The notes below the pieces were generated by a model. The model had not been told where the DNA came from. It did not search any database and saw only the letters and a program-made list of their open reading frames with translations. A program made the position numbers and the translations under genes. DNA of 64,000 nucleotides from Phyllobacterium sp. 628 (GTDB lineage: Bacteria; Pseudomonadota; Alphaproteobacteria; Rhizobiales; Rhizobiaceae), in the NCBI RefSeq assembly GCF_014189505.1, contig NZ_CP050301.1, positions 2,053,501 to 2,117,500 on the forward strand, read 5' to 3'. This document shows positions 46,754 through 56,789 of this stretch, one piece after another. Position 1 is the first letter of the stretch. Every line of letters begins with the position of its first letter.

Positions 46754-47834
46754 CCTCCTTGTGCAGCAGAAAGGAGACCCCAAAAAAAGTTGCGATCAGG
46801 ACCGGAGTCCAAGCGGCAACGAAAGGCGGAACGAAGCCCGCATTTCCGAATGCCTTGACCACAACTGTGACGACATAAAGCACGAAGCCCGCAAGGACGC
46901 CACCCAGAATCATGGTTCCGGATTGTCCAAAGCGAACAAATTTGAGAGAAACTGTCGCAGCGATTAGGGTCATCGCCATTAAAAGTGCAGGCAAAGCCAG
47001 CAAAGACTGGAAATGCATGTCAAAAGCATTGGCTGGATAGCCAAAAGAGCGAGCTGCGGCAATTTTGTTACGCAGCTCAAAAAAAGGAATTGTCTCGGGC
47101 CGGGCGAGGCTTTCTTCAACGAATTCAGGGCGAAGGTGCGTTGGAATCCGCACATCCCCTGGCGAAGTAGGTGTCTCGCCAAGCACAAATCTCGTCACAT
47201 CTGACAGTTGCCAGTAGCCGTCTTCAAGATCGGCATTCTTGGCATCCAGACGCTCGATAATGTCCTTATTCTTATCTAGCCGGATAAAGGATGCATCGAC
47301 GAGCCGCAGACCGCGATTGATGATGCTCTTGGCGCCGATAATGGTCTCGCCCTCGTCGGTCTTTTGACGAAGCCATGGCACGCGGTCATCCGGCGTATCG
47401 TTCATCTTGCCGCTGCGCCAGGCCGCCTGAACAGCGTCGCTCTTTTCTGTACCGTAAGCGGCGAGGGGGTTGACGACGAGGACAGCAAACAGGCCGAACA
47501 GGAATGCGCCTGCGCAGGCAGGCAGAAGAAACTGCCAGGCAGAAACGCCCACTGAGCGCGCGACGACGAGCTCGTATTTGCGGTTGAGCGAAATGAGTGT
47601 CGTCATTGCGGCAAACAGCGCGATGAACGGAAACACCTGCTGCATGATGTTGGGGACGCGCAACAGCGAAAGGCCAAAAGCCTGAATGGCCGAGTAGCCC
47701 GGCAAGGCCGCGAGCTTGCTCGACAATTCGGTAAAATCAAGAATCAGCGTCAGTGCGAAACTTCCCAAAAGGAAATAGAAGGTGATCGTCACGTAGCGCA
47801 GAAAGAAATAGCGTCCGAGTGTCCAGCCAATCAT
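46746..47834 (-). CDS. lptG: LPS export ABC transporter permease LptG
   Basis: 362 residues with six membrane helices, three at each end, and a periplasmic beta-jellyroll between (about 105-260). Start MIGWTLGRYFFLRYV at 47834 in ATGA overlap with lptF. Family YjgP/YjgQ. With LptF and the ATPase LptB (not in this window) it extracts lipopolysaccharide from the inner membrane. Confidence 0.96.
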   Translation of the reverse strand: MIGWTLGRYFFLRYVTITFYFLLGSFALTLILDFTELSSKLAALPGYSAIQAFGLSLLRVPNIMQQVFPFIALFAAMTTLISLNRKYELVVARSVGVSAWQFLLPACAGAFLFGLFAVLVVNPLAAYGTEKSDAVQAAWRSGKMNDTPDDRVPWLRQKTDEGETIIGAKSIINRGLRLVDASFIRLDKNKDIIERLDAKNADLEDGYWQLSDVTRFVLGETPTSPGDVRIPTHLRPEFVEESLARPETIPFFELRNKIAAARSFGYPANAFDMHFQSLLALPALLMAMTLIAATVSLKFVRFGQSGTMILGGVLAGFVLYVVTVVVKAFGNAGFVPPFVAAWTPVLIATFFGVSFLLHKEDG

Positions 47835-49045
47835 TCTTTGGGCGCTCCATTTTCCGAGCGCGGATTGAGCAGCGTCTTCTTCACGCCCGCAAGTGCCGCC
47901 TGTGGGGTGATTGCACCGTTCTTGAAAAGGTTGCTGAGTGTTGCCGGAACGCCAATCTGGCGGTTTGTTGCCAGCGCATAAATCGCCGCGGCAGAAACCA
48001 GAACCGGGAAAATGAAGAGGAATGGTATGACATCCGCATTCTTTTCTGCAGTTTGACCACTGGAATAGCTGATCCAGAAGACGATCATGCTCAGGGTAAT
48101 GGCAGTGAACGATGCAGAAATGCGTGCTTCCCGGTGCGAACGCGAGTCCGCTGCGGCCGCCAGTGAAATCAAGGCAAAAACGATCGGATACAACCAATCC
48201 GTCAGGCGTTTTGACAGCTCGGCCGTATAACGCTGCGGTTGTGTCTGGAAGTATGGATCGTTCGGATCTGGATTCATGAGGTAGTCCAGCGGGCGATCCT
48301 TCGGAAATATTTTAACGCTATCCTTGTCATCGGCCGACAGAAATTCGGCAAGATCAAGTGCGTAGGTGTTGAATTTGATAATGGATACGTTACCGGTCTT
48401 TACATCGCGGCGATCGATTTCACCATCCTTCATAACCAGCAGACTCTGATTGCCCGTATCAACGACGAGGCCGTCTTTCGCGTAGTACAAGAGATCGGTT
48501 GTAGGATCGCGAGAATCAGAAACGAAAAGGCCCTTGATTGCGCCGTTTGAATCGCGGCTTTCAACCTGCAGATAAAGATCTTTGTCCACGCGCTGAAACG
48601 AGCCCTGCTGGACGACCAGATTGATCACGTCAGACCGGGCATCGGCAATCATCTGCCGCATGCTCAGCTGCGAGTAGGGAACAATGAAGTTTGCAATCAA
48701 AAACGAGCTGATCGCAATCACAAATGCAAAAAGCATCACCGGCCTGATCACCGCCGTTCGCGGCGCCCCGGACGCATTGATAACGACAAGCTCCGAATCC
48801 TGATTCATTGTCGATAGCGTCTGTGTGACGGCGATAACCAGCGCAAAAGGCATCACAACCGGAAATGCAGAGGGCAAAAGGTTGGAGCTGAACTTGAGAA
48901 TATACAGAAACGACTGGCCGCTCGTGGTCAGGAAGTTGATCCGCTGGAGCACCTGTACGATCCATGTAATGCCGACTGCGGACAGCAGAACAGCTAAAAA
49001 CATGACGACGATACGTCGCAAGATGTATATCTCAATCAGGCGCAT
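47831..49045 (-). CDS. lptF: LPS export ABC transporter permease LptF
   Basis: 404 residues, same YjgP/YjgQ architecture as LptG. MRLIEIYILRRIVVMFL opens the first helix, and the NQDSELVVINASGAPR coupling helix contacts LptB. The C-terminal 40 residues are hydrophilic and unusual for the family. First gene of lptF-lptG-lptD-surA-like-pdxA-rsmA. Confidence 0.96.
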   Translation of the reverse strand: MRLIEIYILRRIVVMFLAVLLSAVGITWIVQVLQRINFLTTSGQSFLYILKFSSNLLPSAFPVVMPFALVIAVTQTLSTMNQDSELVVINASGAPRTAVIRPVMLFAFVIAISSFLIANFIVPYSQLSMRQMIADARSDVINLVVQQGSFQRVDKDLYLQVESRDSNGAIKGLFVSDSRDPTTDLLYYAKDGLVVDTGNQSLLVMKDGEIDRRDVKTGNVSIIKFNTYALDLAEFLSADDKDSVKIFPKDRPLDYLMNPDPNDPYFQTQPQRYTAELSKRLTDWLYPIVFALISLAAAADSRSHREARISASFTAITLSMIVFWISYSSGQTAEKNADVIPFLFIFPVLVSAAAIYALATNRQIGVPATLSNLFKNGAITPQAALAGVKKTLLNPRSENGAPKE

Positions 49046-49313
49046 ATCGTGTTTCGCAAAAGAGTTCCGCCACCTTGTTTGTCGACTTGCCGCTCACGAA
49101 TGACCGACCTTTGATTTATGCCATGGGATCCATGGCATTATTTTGCCGCACTATGGGACGAACCCGTTATATGTTCAATCTAGTCAGGCTTGGCTAAAAA
49201 TAGGCGAAGAAAGCTGGTTAACAAGGTGTTAGCAAACGGTCATCGTCATTATTCACTTCATTCATCAACTGCGATGAATAAGGAAGTCACAATTTGTTCA
49301 ATGTGGAGATATC
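49046..49313. promoter_or_regulatory. divergent lptF-pepA control region with a 21-bp palindrome
   Basis: No gene. ATGCCATGG / CCATGGCAT with a 3-base centre lies at 49118-49138, 73 bases upstream of lptF. It could be an operator for the lipopolysaccharide export operon. The right half contains A/T-rich sequence expected for the pepA promoter. Confidence 0.4.
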
Positions 49314-50813
49314 ATGTCTAAACGCCCATCCATCAGTTTTGCTAAGTTCGCCGCCGTTGAAGAGGGAACCGCAGTATTGCTTTTGGCCGCTGAAGGCAAA
49401 GCTGCCGCCGAAGCCGAATCTGTGGTCGGGCATGCATTGCTGTCGCGTATCATTGATGTCTCGGATTTCAAGGGAAAACTTGCCGCAGGCCTGAGCACGA
49501 TTGCGCCTGCTGACACGCAACTTGAGCGTCTTGTGCTTGTGGGTACTGGCGATCCAGCCAAGTTGAAGGCTGATGACTGGCTCAAAATTGGTGGTGCAGC
49601 ATTCTCAAAAATCGGCAAGGCGAAACATGTCTCTGTCGTTCTTGCTTTGCCGGGCGGTGACGTTTCAGCCGAAAACGCTGCGGATTTTGCCTTGGGTGTT
49701 CTCCTTCGCGCCTATAGTTTCGATAAATACAAAACAAAAAAGGGCAAGCCCACCGAAAACGCCTCGATTGAAAAGTCCTCAGCCAAGATCACTATTCTCG
49801 TTGCTGATCCCCATGCGGCAAAGAAGGCCTTTGCCCATGCCGAAGCTGTAGCGGAAGGCGTCATTCTCGCCCGTGATCTCGTCAATGAGCCTGCCAACAT
49901 TCTTGGAACGATCGAATTTGCCGAACAAATCGAAGAGCTGAAGAAGCTGGACGTCAAAGTCGAAATCCTTGATCAGAAGGATATGAAGAAGCTCGGCATG
50001 GGCTCGCTGCTCGGAGTGGCGCAGGGTTCCGCACGTCCGGCACGCCTCGCCATCATGGAATGGCAGGGCGGCAAGGGCAAAGATGCGCCGATTGCTTTTG
50101 TCGGGAAGGGCGTAGTGTTCGATTCCGGCGGTCTGTCCATCAAGACGGCGGCGGGCATGGAGGAAATGAAGGGCGATATGGGTGGCGCGGCAGCCGTCAC
50201 CGGCCTTTTGCACACACTGGCAACGCGCAAGGCCAAAGTGAATGTTGTGGGTGTTGTTGGGCTCGTTGAGAACATGATCAACGGCGATGCACAGCGGCCG
50301 GGCGACATTGTAACCTCCATGTCGGGTCAGACTATCGAAGTGCTCAACACCGATGCGGAAGGCCGTCTCGTGCTTGCAGATGCGCTTTACTATTGCAATG
50401 AACGCTTCAATCCGAAGTTCATGATCAATCTCGCCACGCTGACCGGAGCAATCATGGTCGCGTTGGGTCTCCATCATGCAGGCCTGTTTTCCAATGACGA
50501 CACGCTTGCAGGACAATTGTTTGACGCCGGCCAGTCCACGGGTGAAAAGTTGTGGCGCATGCCGCTTGGTCCTGACTATGACAAGCTGATTGACACCAAG
50601 AACGCCGATATGAAGAATATTGGCGGCCGTTATGGCGGCGCTATCATCGCTGCCCAGTTCCTCAAGCGCTTTGTTGGCGAAACCCCTTGGGCGCATCTCG
50701 ATATTGCTGGCACAGCCATGGGGGCTCCAGCAACGGAATACAGCCAGTCTTGGGCGTCCGGCTTCGGTGTTCGTCTGCTTGACCGGCTGGTCCACGATAA
50801 TTTCGAAGGCTGA
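49314..50813 (+). CDS. pepA: leucyl aminopeptidase (M17)
   Basis: 499 residues. The N-terminal half is variable. The catalytic half shows [16 protein letters not shown] with a metal Lys/Asp, the diagnostic [14 protein letters not shown] near residue 345, and [13 protein letters not shown]. Binds two zinc or manganese ions and removes N-terminal residues; in some bacteria PepA also binds DNA. GGAG lies upstream of the ATG. Confidence 0.97.
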   Translation: MSKRPSISFAKFAAVEEGTAVLLLAAEGKAAAEAESVVGHALLSRIIDVSDFKGKLAAGLSTIAPADTQLERLVLVGTGDPAKLKADDWLKIGGAAFSKIGKAKHVSVVLALPGGDVSAENAADFALGVLLRAYSFDKYKTKKGKPTENASIEKSSAKITILVADPHAAKKAFAHAEAVAEGVILARDLVNEPANILGTIEFAEQIEELKKLDVKVEILDQKDMKKLGMGSLLGVAQGSARPARLAIMEWQGGKGKDAPIAFVGKGVVFDSGGLSIKTAAGMEEMKGDMGGAAAVTGLLHTLATRKAKVNVVGVVGLVENMINGDAQRPGDIVTSMSGQTIEVLNTDAEGRLVLADALYYCNERFNPKFMINLATLTGAIMVALGLHHAGLFSNDDTLAGQLFDAGQSTGEKLWRMPLGPDYDKLIDTKNADMKNIGGRYGGAIIAAQFLKRFVGETPWAHLDIAGTAMGAPATEYSQSWASGFGVRLLDRLVHDNFEG

Positions 50814-50921
50814 TATCAGCCAGTTTAAGGCGATGCCGGATAATTGTATCTGGCGTCGCTCCGGCGTAACAGTGCTTTCAAGTCGATAACGGACGACGCG
50901 AAGCTCACCTGACAGGCGACA

Positions 50922-51371
50922 ATGACTGATATCCTCTTCTATCACCTGACCGAATCGACCCTGGAGAGTGCTCTGCCGGGTCTGGTCGAGCGTTCGCTCA
51001 GCCGCCAATGGAAAGTCGTCATTCAGACCGGATCGGAAGAACGGCGCGATACGCTGGATAATCATCTGTGGACCTGGTCGGATGCTTCCTTTCTTGCCCA
51101 TGCCACAGATCAGGAACCGCATCCGGCGGAACAGCCTGTTATCCTGACGACAGGCGAGGGCAACCCGAATGGAGCGACGGTACGCTTTCTGGTTGATGGT
51201 GCGGAACCGGCAAACGTCGAATCCTATGAGCGGCTTGTCCTGATGTTTGACGGTCATGATCAGCAGCAGCTGGAACAGGCGCGCGCGCAATGGAAGCTTC
51301 TGAAGGCGCAAGGGCATGCGCTGACCTATTGGCAGCAGAATGCCGAGGGCCGTTGGGAAAAGAAGGCCTGA
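50922..51371 (+). CDS. holC: DNA polymerase III chi subunit
   Basis: 149 residues. MTDILFYHLTES, then LPGLVERSLSRQWKVVIQTGS, LDNHLWTWSDASFLAHA and QPVILTTGEGNPNGA are typical of HolC. It bridges the clamp loader to SSB. Follows pepA as in many Proteobacteria. Confidence 0.96.
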   Translation: MTDILFYHLTESTLESALPGLVERSLSRQWKVVIQTGSEERRDTLDNHLWTWSDASFLAHATDQEPHPAEQPVILTTGEGNPNGATVRFLVDGAEPANVESYERLVLMFDGHDQQQLEQARAQWKLLKAQGHALTYWQQNAEGRWEKKA

Positions 51372-51374
51372 ACC

Positions 51375-51968
51375 ATGCGCAAGCTGTTGTTGCTGCTTTT
51401 GATTGCGGGTGTTGGGCTTGGTATTGGATACCCTTGGTACGTCTACAATTTTTCCGGTGTGGAGATAGGCTCATGGCGGGTCTTTGATCGACCCGGTCCG
51501 TATAAGCCTGTTACCGTGCCGTTGAAGGCGAGCGATGGACCGGTTCGGATTTTTGCGGATATGCAACCGCTGCGCAGTTTCATTCCGGCCGAAGGGCGTA
51601 CAGCATTGACCTCGATTGTCACGCGTGGCGGCAAGGATGTGCTGGTCAAAACACTTTCTTATGCCGATGCAAAGGCGACCAACCGCGGATCACCGCAAGG
51701 GCCACGCGTCTATCGCGACAGGATCGGCGATATCGATCCGGTAGAAGCCGGTGACTATACAATCGCGATCGGGCCGGGCGATGTTGATGGCCTTGAGGTA
51801 GCGCAGGTTGATGTGGTTCTGCGGAAAGGCGCTGCCACGGTGGACAAACGCATTATACCGGCAGGCCTCACCATGATTGCGGTCAGCCTTTTTGGCCTGA
51901 TCCGTCTTGGCCGCAGGCGCAGGATTGCGACACCTGACATGCCGCCTCCACCCAAATGGGGCCGGTGA
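51375..51968 (+). CDS. membrane protein of unknown function
   Basis: 197 residues. One N-terminal hydrophobic segment (about 3-20), a periplasmic domain with a predicted beta-rich composition, and one C-terminal hydrophobic segment (about 160-180, IPAGLTMIAVSLFGLI) followed by a short basic, Pro-rich tail. Three bases after holC, overlapping the GNAT gene as TGATG. I do not recognise the family. Confidence 0.8.
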   Translation: MRKLLLLLLIAGVGLGIGYPWYVYNFSGVEIGSWRVFDRPGPYKPVTVPLKASDGPVRIFADMQPLRSFIPAEGRTALTSIVTRGGKDVLVKTLSYADAKATNRGSPQGPRVYRDRIGDIDPVEAGDYTIAIGPGDVDGLEVAQVDVVLRKGAATVDKRIIPAGLTMIAVSLFGLIRLGRRRRIATPDMPPPPKWGR

Positions 51969-52517
51969 TGGCACACTCATCCAGCTCTTGCCCGACGCTG
52001 ATCACACCGCGTTTGACCTTGCGCCAGTTCGACTCTCGGGATGAGGCGGGTCTGCATGCCTGCCTCGGGGACGAGCAGTTGACCCGATATTGGGGTTTCA
52101 CCGCCTGTGAAACCATTGAAGAAACACGCCGCTGTTTGCGCCTTCTCACCAAGACAACGTCGCCATACGACTCCATTGCCTGGGCTGTCGCCGACAAAAA
52201 CAGTGGCGAGTGCATCGGTATGGTCAACTACCATCACCGCGAGGTCAGCAATCACCGCTTGGAGATTGGCTATATCCTGCGCCGTGAGTGGCATGGGCGA
52301 GGGCTGATGACGGAGGCAGTTCAGGCGCTCATCGAACATTGTGTGGCAAATCTCAAAGCGCATCGCATCACTGCAATTATCCATCCGGATAATACAGCAT
52401 CAATCAGGCTGGCCGAGCGGCTGGGCTTTCAATGCGAGGGGGGGACCCATGCGCGACTACTGGCGTGTCGGGAAGACATATCTCAGCCCGATGCTTTACA
52501 GCCTCATTACCAGCTGA
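51968..52517 (+). CDS. GNAT (RimJ-like) acetyltransferase, apparent frameshift in a G tract
   Basis: The N-terminal 160 residues are a good GNAT of the RimJ/RimL type: ITPRLTLRQFDSRDEAGL, YILRREWHGRGLMTEAVQAL for acetyl-CoA, and DNTASIRLAERLGFQCEG. At 52438-52444 a run of seven G shifts the frame, and the frame as read continues to 52753 with an alien tail lying antisense over the next gene. With six G the protein ends normally (PMRDYWRVGKTYLSP then LYSLITS) at 52515-52517, about 182 residues. Sequencing error, recent mutation or phase variation are possible. Confidence 0.88.
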
Positions 52518-53155
52518 GAATCATCCGATTTCTTCTCGGTGATGCGATAGGCGCAACGCCGGGCGCCTTTCAGAATATGCTCAAACCGTTTGATTTCGAT
52601 ATCCGGTCCCAAGGCCGCCTGAAATACATCAAGCTCGGAACGGCAAAGATTTTGGCATGCTTTGGCTGCCACGCAGATCGGGCAATGATTTTCGATGAGG
52701 ACAAAAGCACCATCACCGTCGCGGGCTGTCTCCGCCATATAGCCTTCAGCTGAACGTATTTCCGCCAGCCGCTCGACACGTTTTTCAATGGTGTTTACCC
52801 CAGCCAATTCGTTCCGATAGTGATTGAGCGTTGCTGCCTCACGGTGTGAAATCAGCCGGTCCAGACCTTCTTTGCCAAACACCGCAGAAACCGAAGCCAG
52901 AATATCGGTCGTCAGCACCGCGTGATTATCAGGGAATTGCCGGTTGCCGCTCTCGGTCAAATGCCAGAAACGCTTTGGCCGGCCGACCGACTCGCGGCTG
53001 TCCTCAAAGTCCACCAGACCGTCTTCGTGCAGCCGTCCGAGCATCTGACGCACTGCTACCGAAGTAATGCCGAGGCGATCCGCCAGCGATGCAGCTGTCT
53101 GCGTTCCGCTGACCTTGAGCGAATAGAGCATGCGGTTTGTCGTGCGATCTTGCAT
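52496..53155 (-). CDS. winged-helix regulator with C-terminal cysteines (SufR-like)
   Basis: 219 residues. A DeoR/ArsR-type winged helix (TAASLADRLGITSVAVRQMLGRLHEDGLV then GRPKRFWHLTE) followed by a helical segment and a C-terminal metal-binding-like region with cysteines in HCPICVAAKACQNLC and RRCAYRI. The layout resembles SufR and related predicted iron-sulfur regulators (COG2345). It diverges from the MFS transporter at 53250, which is probably its target. It overlaps the restored GNAT end by about 20 bases in convergent orientation. Confidence 0.88.
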   Translation of the reverse strand: MQDRTTNRMLYSLKVSGTQTAASLADRLGITSVAVRQMLGRLHEDGLVDFEDSRESVGRPKRFWHLTESGNRQFPDNHAVLTTDILASVSAVFGKEGLDRLISHREAATLNHYRNELAGVNTIEKRVERLAEIRSAEGYMAETARDGDGAFVLIENHCPICVAAKACQNLCRSELDVFQAALGPDIEIKRFEHILKGARRCAYRITEKKSDDSQLVMRL

Positions 53156-53249
53156 ATTGTGAGAATAACGAGAATGTTTTTAAAAAGCCATTGCTTATTT
53201 TATTGGGCAGAATATAAAAATACAAAACTTGTTTAATTAAGGTGACACC

Positions 53250-54683
53250 ATGCATGACCCCCAGGAAACAACCGGCGATGGCCGGTGGTCCGAACTGATC
53301 AGTCCGCAATTCTCAGCCGCGACGACAACCCTTTGCCTTGGCGTGGCGCTGTTTGCGTTCAACGGATTTCTTGTTTCTACGTCCTTGCCAACGGCGGTGC
53401 GTGAGATCGGCGGGTTGCAGCTCATTTCGTGGGCATTCACACTCTATCTTGTGCTCTCCATTGTCGGGGGTGCCAGTGGTGCGCTGCTGAAAGGCAGGCT
53501 CGGGCCGCGCCGGGCGCTTGTAGGAGCAGCTCTGGTGTTTCTCGCCGGAACATTAATCGCAGCATTCGCTTCATCAATGACCGAAGTGCTGATCGGCCGT
53601 GCCTTGCAGGGCATAGGTGAGGGTGTCATCGCCGCTATATGTTACGCACTCATCCCCGACCTTTTTCCATCAAGGCTTGTGGCCAAGGTGTTTGGCGCAG
53701 AAGCCGTGGTCTGGGCGGTCGCTGCGTTTGGCGGACCACTCGTGGCTGGTATCCTGACCGAGACTGTGTCCTGGCGCGCGGCTTTCCTCGTCAACGTACC
53801 GATGGCATTGATCTTCATTGCGCTCGTTTTCAGGATCGTGCCGCGTTCAACCAACCTTGTAGAGGGATTGTCAGTGCCGTTCCTGCGTCTGGGAGCCATT
53901 GGCGGTGGGATCATGCTCGTGGCGCTTGCCAGCATCATGCAGACATTGTCGATGGAAATATTGTTTGTTGCCGCAGCTGCCATAGTTCTCGCCGTTGTCG
54001 TGCTGGTGGACCGGCGTAGCCGCATACCGCTCTTTCCATCCGATGCATTCTCCCTGACCTCAACTGTCGGGATCGGTCTGTGGGTCGTATTGCTTATGCC
54101 AGTGGCTCAGGCATCGACCTCTGTCTATCTGGTCATGACGCTGCAGAATCTCTGGGGGTACGGTCCGACCATGGCTGGTGCTTTCAGTGCGAGCTTTGCC
54201 GTCGCCTGGAGCACGATTGCCATTCTCGTTGCAAATGTGCAGGACCCGCGCCGGCGCTCTTGGATGATCCGCTTTGGGCCGACATTGCTGGTCACAGGTC
54301 TGGGGGTGCTCGTTCTCGGCTTCTCGGCTGATCTGCCGCTGGTCGTTCTTGCTGGCCAGATGAGCATCGGCGCTGGATTTGGCATAAGCTGGGGCTTTTT
54401 GAGCCAGACCGTCATGGAAGCCGCGAAAGAAGGCGAGCGTGACCGGGCATCGGCGCTACTCCCCACATTGCAATCGGCCGGTTACGCGATCGGTGCAGCC
54501 GTGGCAGGTTTGGTTGCGAATTCCGTCAACTATCCGCAGGCGGAAAGTGCGGAGGCATTACGCAACGCGACAATGACGATCTTCGCTGTCTCGACAATGA
54601 TCGGCCTTGCTGGCCTGATCGCGGTGTTTGCCTTGCCAATGCGCCGGAAAACAATACTGGCAACAGACCTGTCCGGGCTTTGA
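53250..54683 (+). CDS. MFS transporter, drug-efflux type
   Basis: 477 residues with 12-14 hydrophobic segments. The first loop carries GRLGPRRALVGAALVF, a form of MFS motif A, and RALQGIGEGVIAAICYALIPDLFP is the motif B/C region of drug:proton antiporters (EmrB/QacA-like). The compound is unknown. Controlled presumably by the divergent cysteine-containing regulator. A hairpin follows the stop. Confidence 0.9.
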   Translation: MHDPQETTGDGRWSELISPQFSAATTTLCLGVALFAFNGFLVSTSLPTAVREIGGLQLISWAFTLYLVLSIVGGASGALLKGRLGPRRALVGAALVFLAGTLIAAFASSMTEVLIGRALQGIGEGVIAAICYALIPDLFPSRLVAKVFGAEAVVWAVAAFGGPLVAGILTETVSWRAAFLVNVPMALIFIALVFRIVPRSTNLVEGLSVPFLRLGAIGGGIMLVALASIMQTLSMEILFVAAAAIVLAVVVLVDRRSRIPLFPSDAFSLTSTVGIGLWVVLLMPVAQASTSVYLVMTLQNLWGYGPTMAGAFSASFAVAWSTIAILVANVQDPRRRSWMIRFGPTLLVTGLGVLVLGFSADLPLVVLAGQMSIGAGFGISWGFLSQTVMEAAKEGERDRASALLPTLQSAGYAIGAAVAGLVANSVNYPQAESAEALRNATMTIFAVSTMIGLAGLIAVFALPMRRKTILATDLSGL

Positions 54684-54689
54684 CGATAT

Positions 54690-54713
54690 CTCCGCCGTGC
54701 ATTGACGGCGGAG
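54690..54713 (+). terminator. hairpin after the MFS gene
   Basis: Stem CTCCGCCGT / ACGGCGGAG with a 6-base loop starting six bases after the stop; the following CAATATTTC is only moderately T-rich. Likely terminator between convergent genes. Confidence 0.6.
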
Positions 54714-54748
54714 CAATATTTCGAGGGCCCGCATGGCCAAGCTCTCGG

Positions 54749-54806
54749 AAAATCCAGGAGAGGGGAGGATTTCGACCTGCAAATCCCCTCTCTTGCGATT
54801 CCTAGA
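54749..54806. repeat. degenerate fragment of a family-1 repeat
   Basis: GGAAAATCCAGGAGAGGGGA and CAAATCCCCTCTCTTGCGAT match the inner part of the family-1 element (compare 33899-33957). The outer arms are missing. The right edge runs into the 3' end of the ABC-F gene. Confidence 0.6.
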
Positions 54807-56699
54807 GGTCGGCCATCGCTTCTTCATATTCCGTCGAAAGCGTCAGCCATTCCTCTTCCGCCCGGGCGAGAGAGGATTTCGCATAACCAATTTCCTTACC
54901 GATCTGTGTCGCCTTGGCAGGCTCACGGCTGTAAATGATCGGATCGGACAGTTGATCCTGCAAGGATTCAATCTTCTTCTGGAAACGCTGCACCATGGCG
55001 TCAGCTTCCTGAATTTTTTCTGCAACGGCTTCAGGGCTTCGCGCTTTTGCGCTGAGAGCTTGCGCTGCTCGGCCTTGGTCAGCTTCTGGCCTTCATCGAC
55101 AGATATCTTGCTGTTGCCGGATCGCTCGGCCTTGGCATCCGCCAGAACCAGTGAGCGGTAAGCATCGAGATCGCCATCGTAAGGCGCAACCCCGCCGTCA
55201 CGCACCAGCCAAAGCCGGTCCATGGTTGCCTCGATCAAGTGCCTGTCGTGGGCAATCAGGATCACAGCGCCGTCGAAATCGTTCAGGGCATGCATCAGGG
55301 CTTCGCGGCTGTCGATATCCAGATGGTTGGTCGGCTCATCGAGAATGAGCAGGTTGGGACCCTGGAAGGTTGCAAGACCCATCAGCAACCGCGCTTTCTC
55401 ACCACCGGAAAGGTCCTTGGCGGCCGTATTCATCTTGACCGTGGCAAGTCCCATTTGCGAGACGCGTGCGCGCACCTTGGATTCCGGCGCTTCCGGCATC
55501 AGTTTGCGCACATGCTCAATGGCATTGTCTTCCGGTATCAGATCGTCAAGCTGATGCTGGGCAAAGAACGAAATCTTCAGGTTGGGCGCAACGGTCATAC
55601 GGCCATTTTGCAGGGGCAGACGGCCACTGATCAGTTTGGCAAGTGTGGATTTACCGTTACCGTTCGAGCCGAGTAGTGCAATCCGGTCATCGGCATCGAT
55701 ACGGAAATTAAGCTGCTTGAGCACAGGCTTGCCGGGCGTATAGCCAACTTCACCACTTTCAACGGCGATGATTGGCGAAGCCACGACCTTTTCCGGTTCC
55801 GGAAAGTGGAAGGGCTGCACGTGGTCTTCGATAACAGAGGAAATCGGCTTCAGCTTCTGCAGGGCTTTCAGGCGTGACTGCGCTTGCTTGGCCTTTGACG
55901 CCTTGGCACGGAAACGCTCAACGAACGCCTCCATGTGCTTGCGGTGTGCTTCCTGCTTGGTGCGCTGCTTCTGCTGCAATTCCAGCGCTTCGCTGCGCAA
56001 CCGCTCGAACTGGTCATAATTACCCTGCCAAAGCGTCAGCTTTGTCTGTTCAAGGTGCACGATCGAATTGACGGCGGAATTCAACAGGTCGCGATCATGG
56101 CTGATGAGGATAACCGTGTGCGGATAGCGCCGCACGTAATCTTCCAGCCACAACGTGCCTTCCAGATCGAGATAGTTGGTTGGCTCGTCGAGCAGCAGCA
56201 GGTCGGGTTCCGCAAACAGCACCGCAGCCAGAGCCACACGCATGCGCCAGCCGCCCGAAAAAGATGAAGCGGGACGCTTCTGCGCCCCGGAATCAAACCC
56301 AAGACCGGAAAGGATGGCACCGGCCCGCGCTTCGGCGGAGTGGGCATCGATATCAACGAGACGAATATGGATCTCAGCGATCCGGTGGGGATCGGTGGCT
56401 GTTTCTGCTTCAGCCAAAAGCGCAGTGCGCTCCAGATCGGCAGCAAGCACGATTTCGATCAGGGAATCTTCGGTTCCGGGCGCTTCCTGCGCCACCTGAC
56501 CAATGCGGATGTTCTTCGGCAGGAAGAAGTCGCCAGTTTCTGCCGGCAGTTCTCCCGTGATCACTTTGAACAGTGTTGATTTGCCTGCGCCATTGCGTCC
56601 GACCAGACCTGCCTTCGTGCCGGATGGCAGATTCAGGTTGGCGTGATCAATCAGCAGACGTCCGGCCATACGCACGGATATATCGTTGAGAATAAGCAT
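54802..56699 (-). CDS. ABC-F family ATPase, apparent frameshift near 3' end
   Basis: Two ABC modules: Walker A GRNGAGKSTLF near residue 32 and GSNGNGKSTLAKL near 325; signatures FSGGWRMRVALA and LSGGEKARLLMG; DEPTNYLD and DEPTNHLD. A linker rich in Lys/Arg/Gln joins them. No membrane part, so it is a ribosome-associated ABC-F protein (Uup/YheS type). At a run of six T (55014-55019, plus strand) the frame breaks. As read, it stops at 54843. One more A on the coding strand restores KKIQEADAMVQRFQKKI and a coiled coil to AMADL at 54802, about 632 residues. The start MLILNDISVRM at 56699 is used. Confidence 0.9.
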
Positions 56700-56789
56700 G
56701 GCCGCGCTTTTGCACGGGAAATGCACATTTCGCAAGCGGTGCTTGGAGTTGATAGCGATAATTGCATGATGATGGATTGCAAAAATAGT

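Noticed and set aside
49779..51317. 512-residue minus-strand open frame
   Set aside because: Antisense to pepA and holC; composition is that of a reversed frame and there is no motif.
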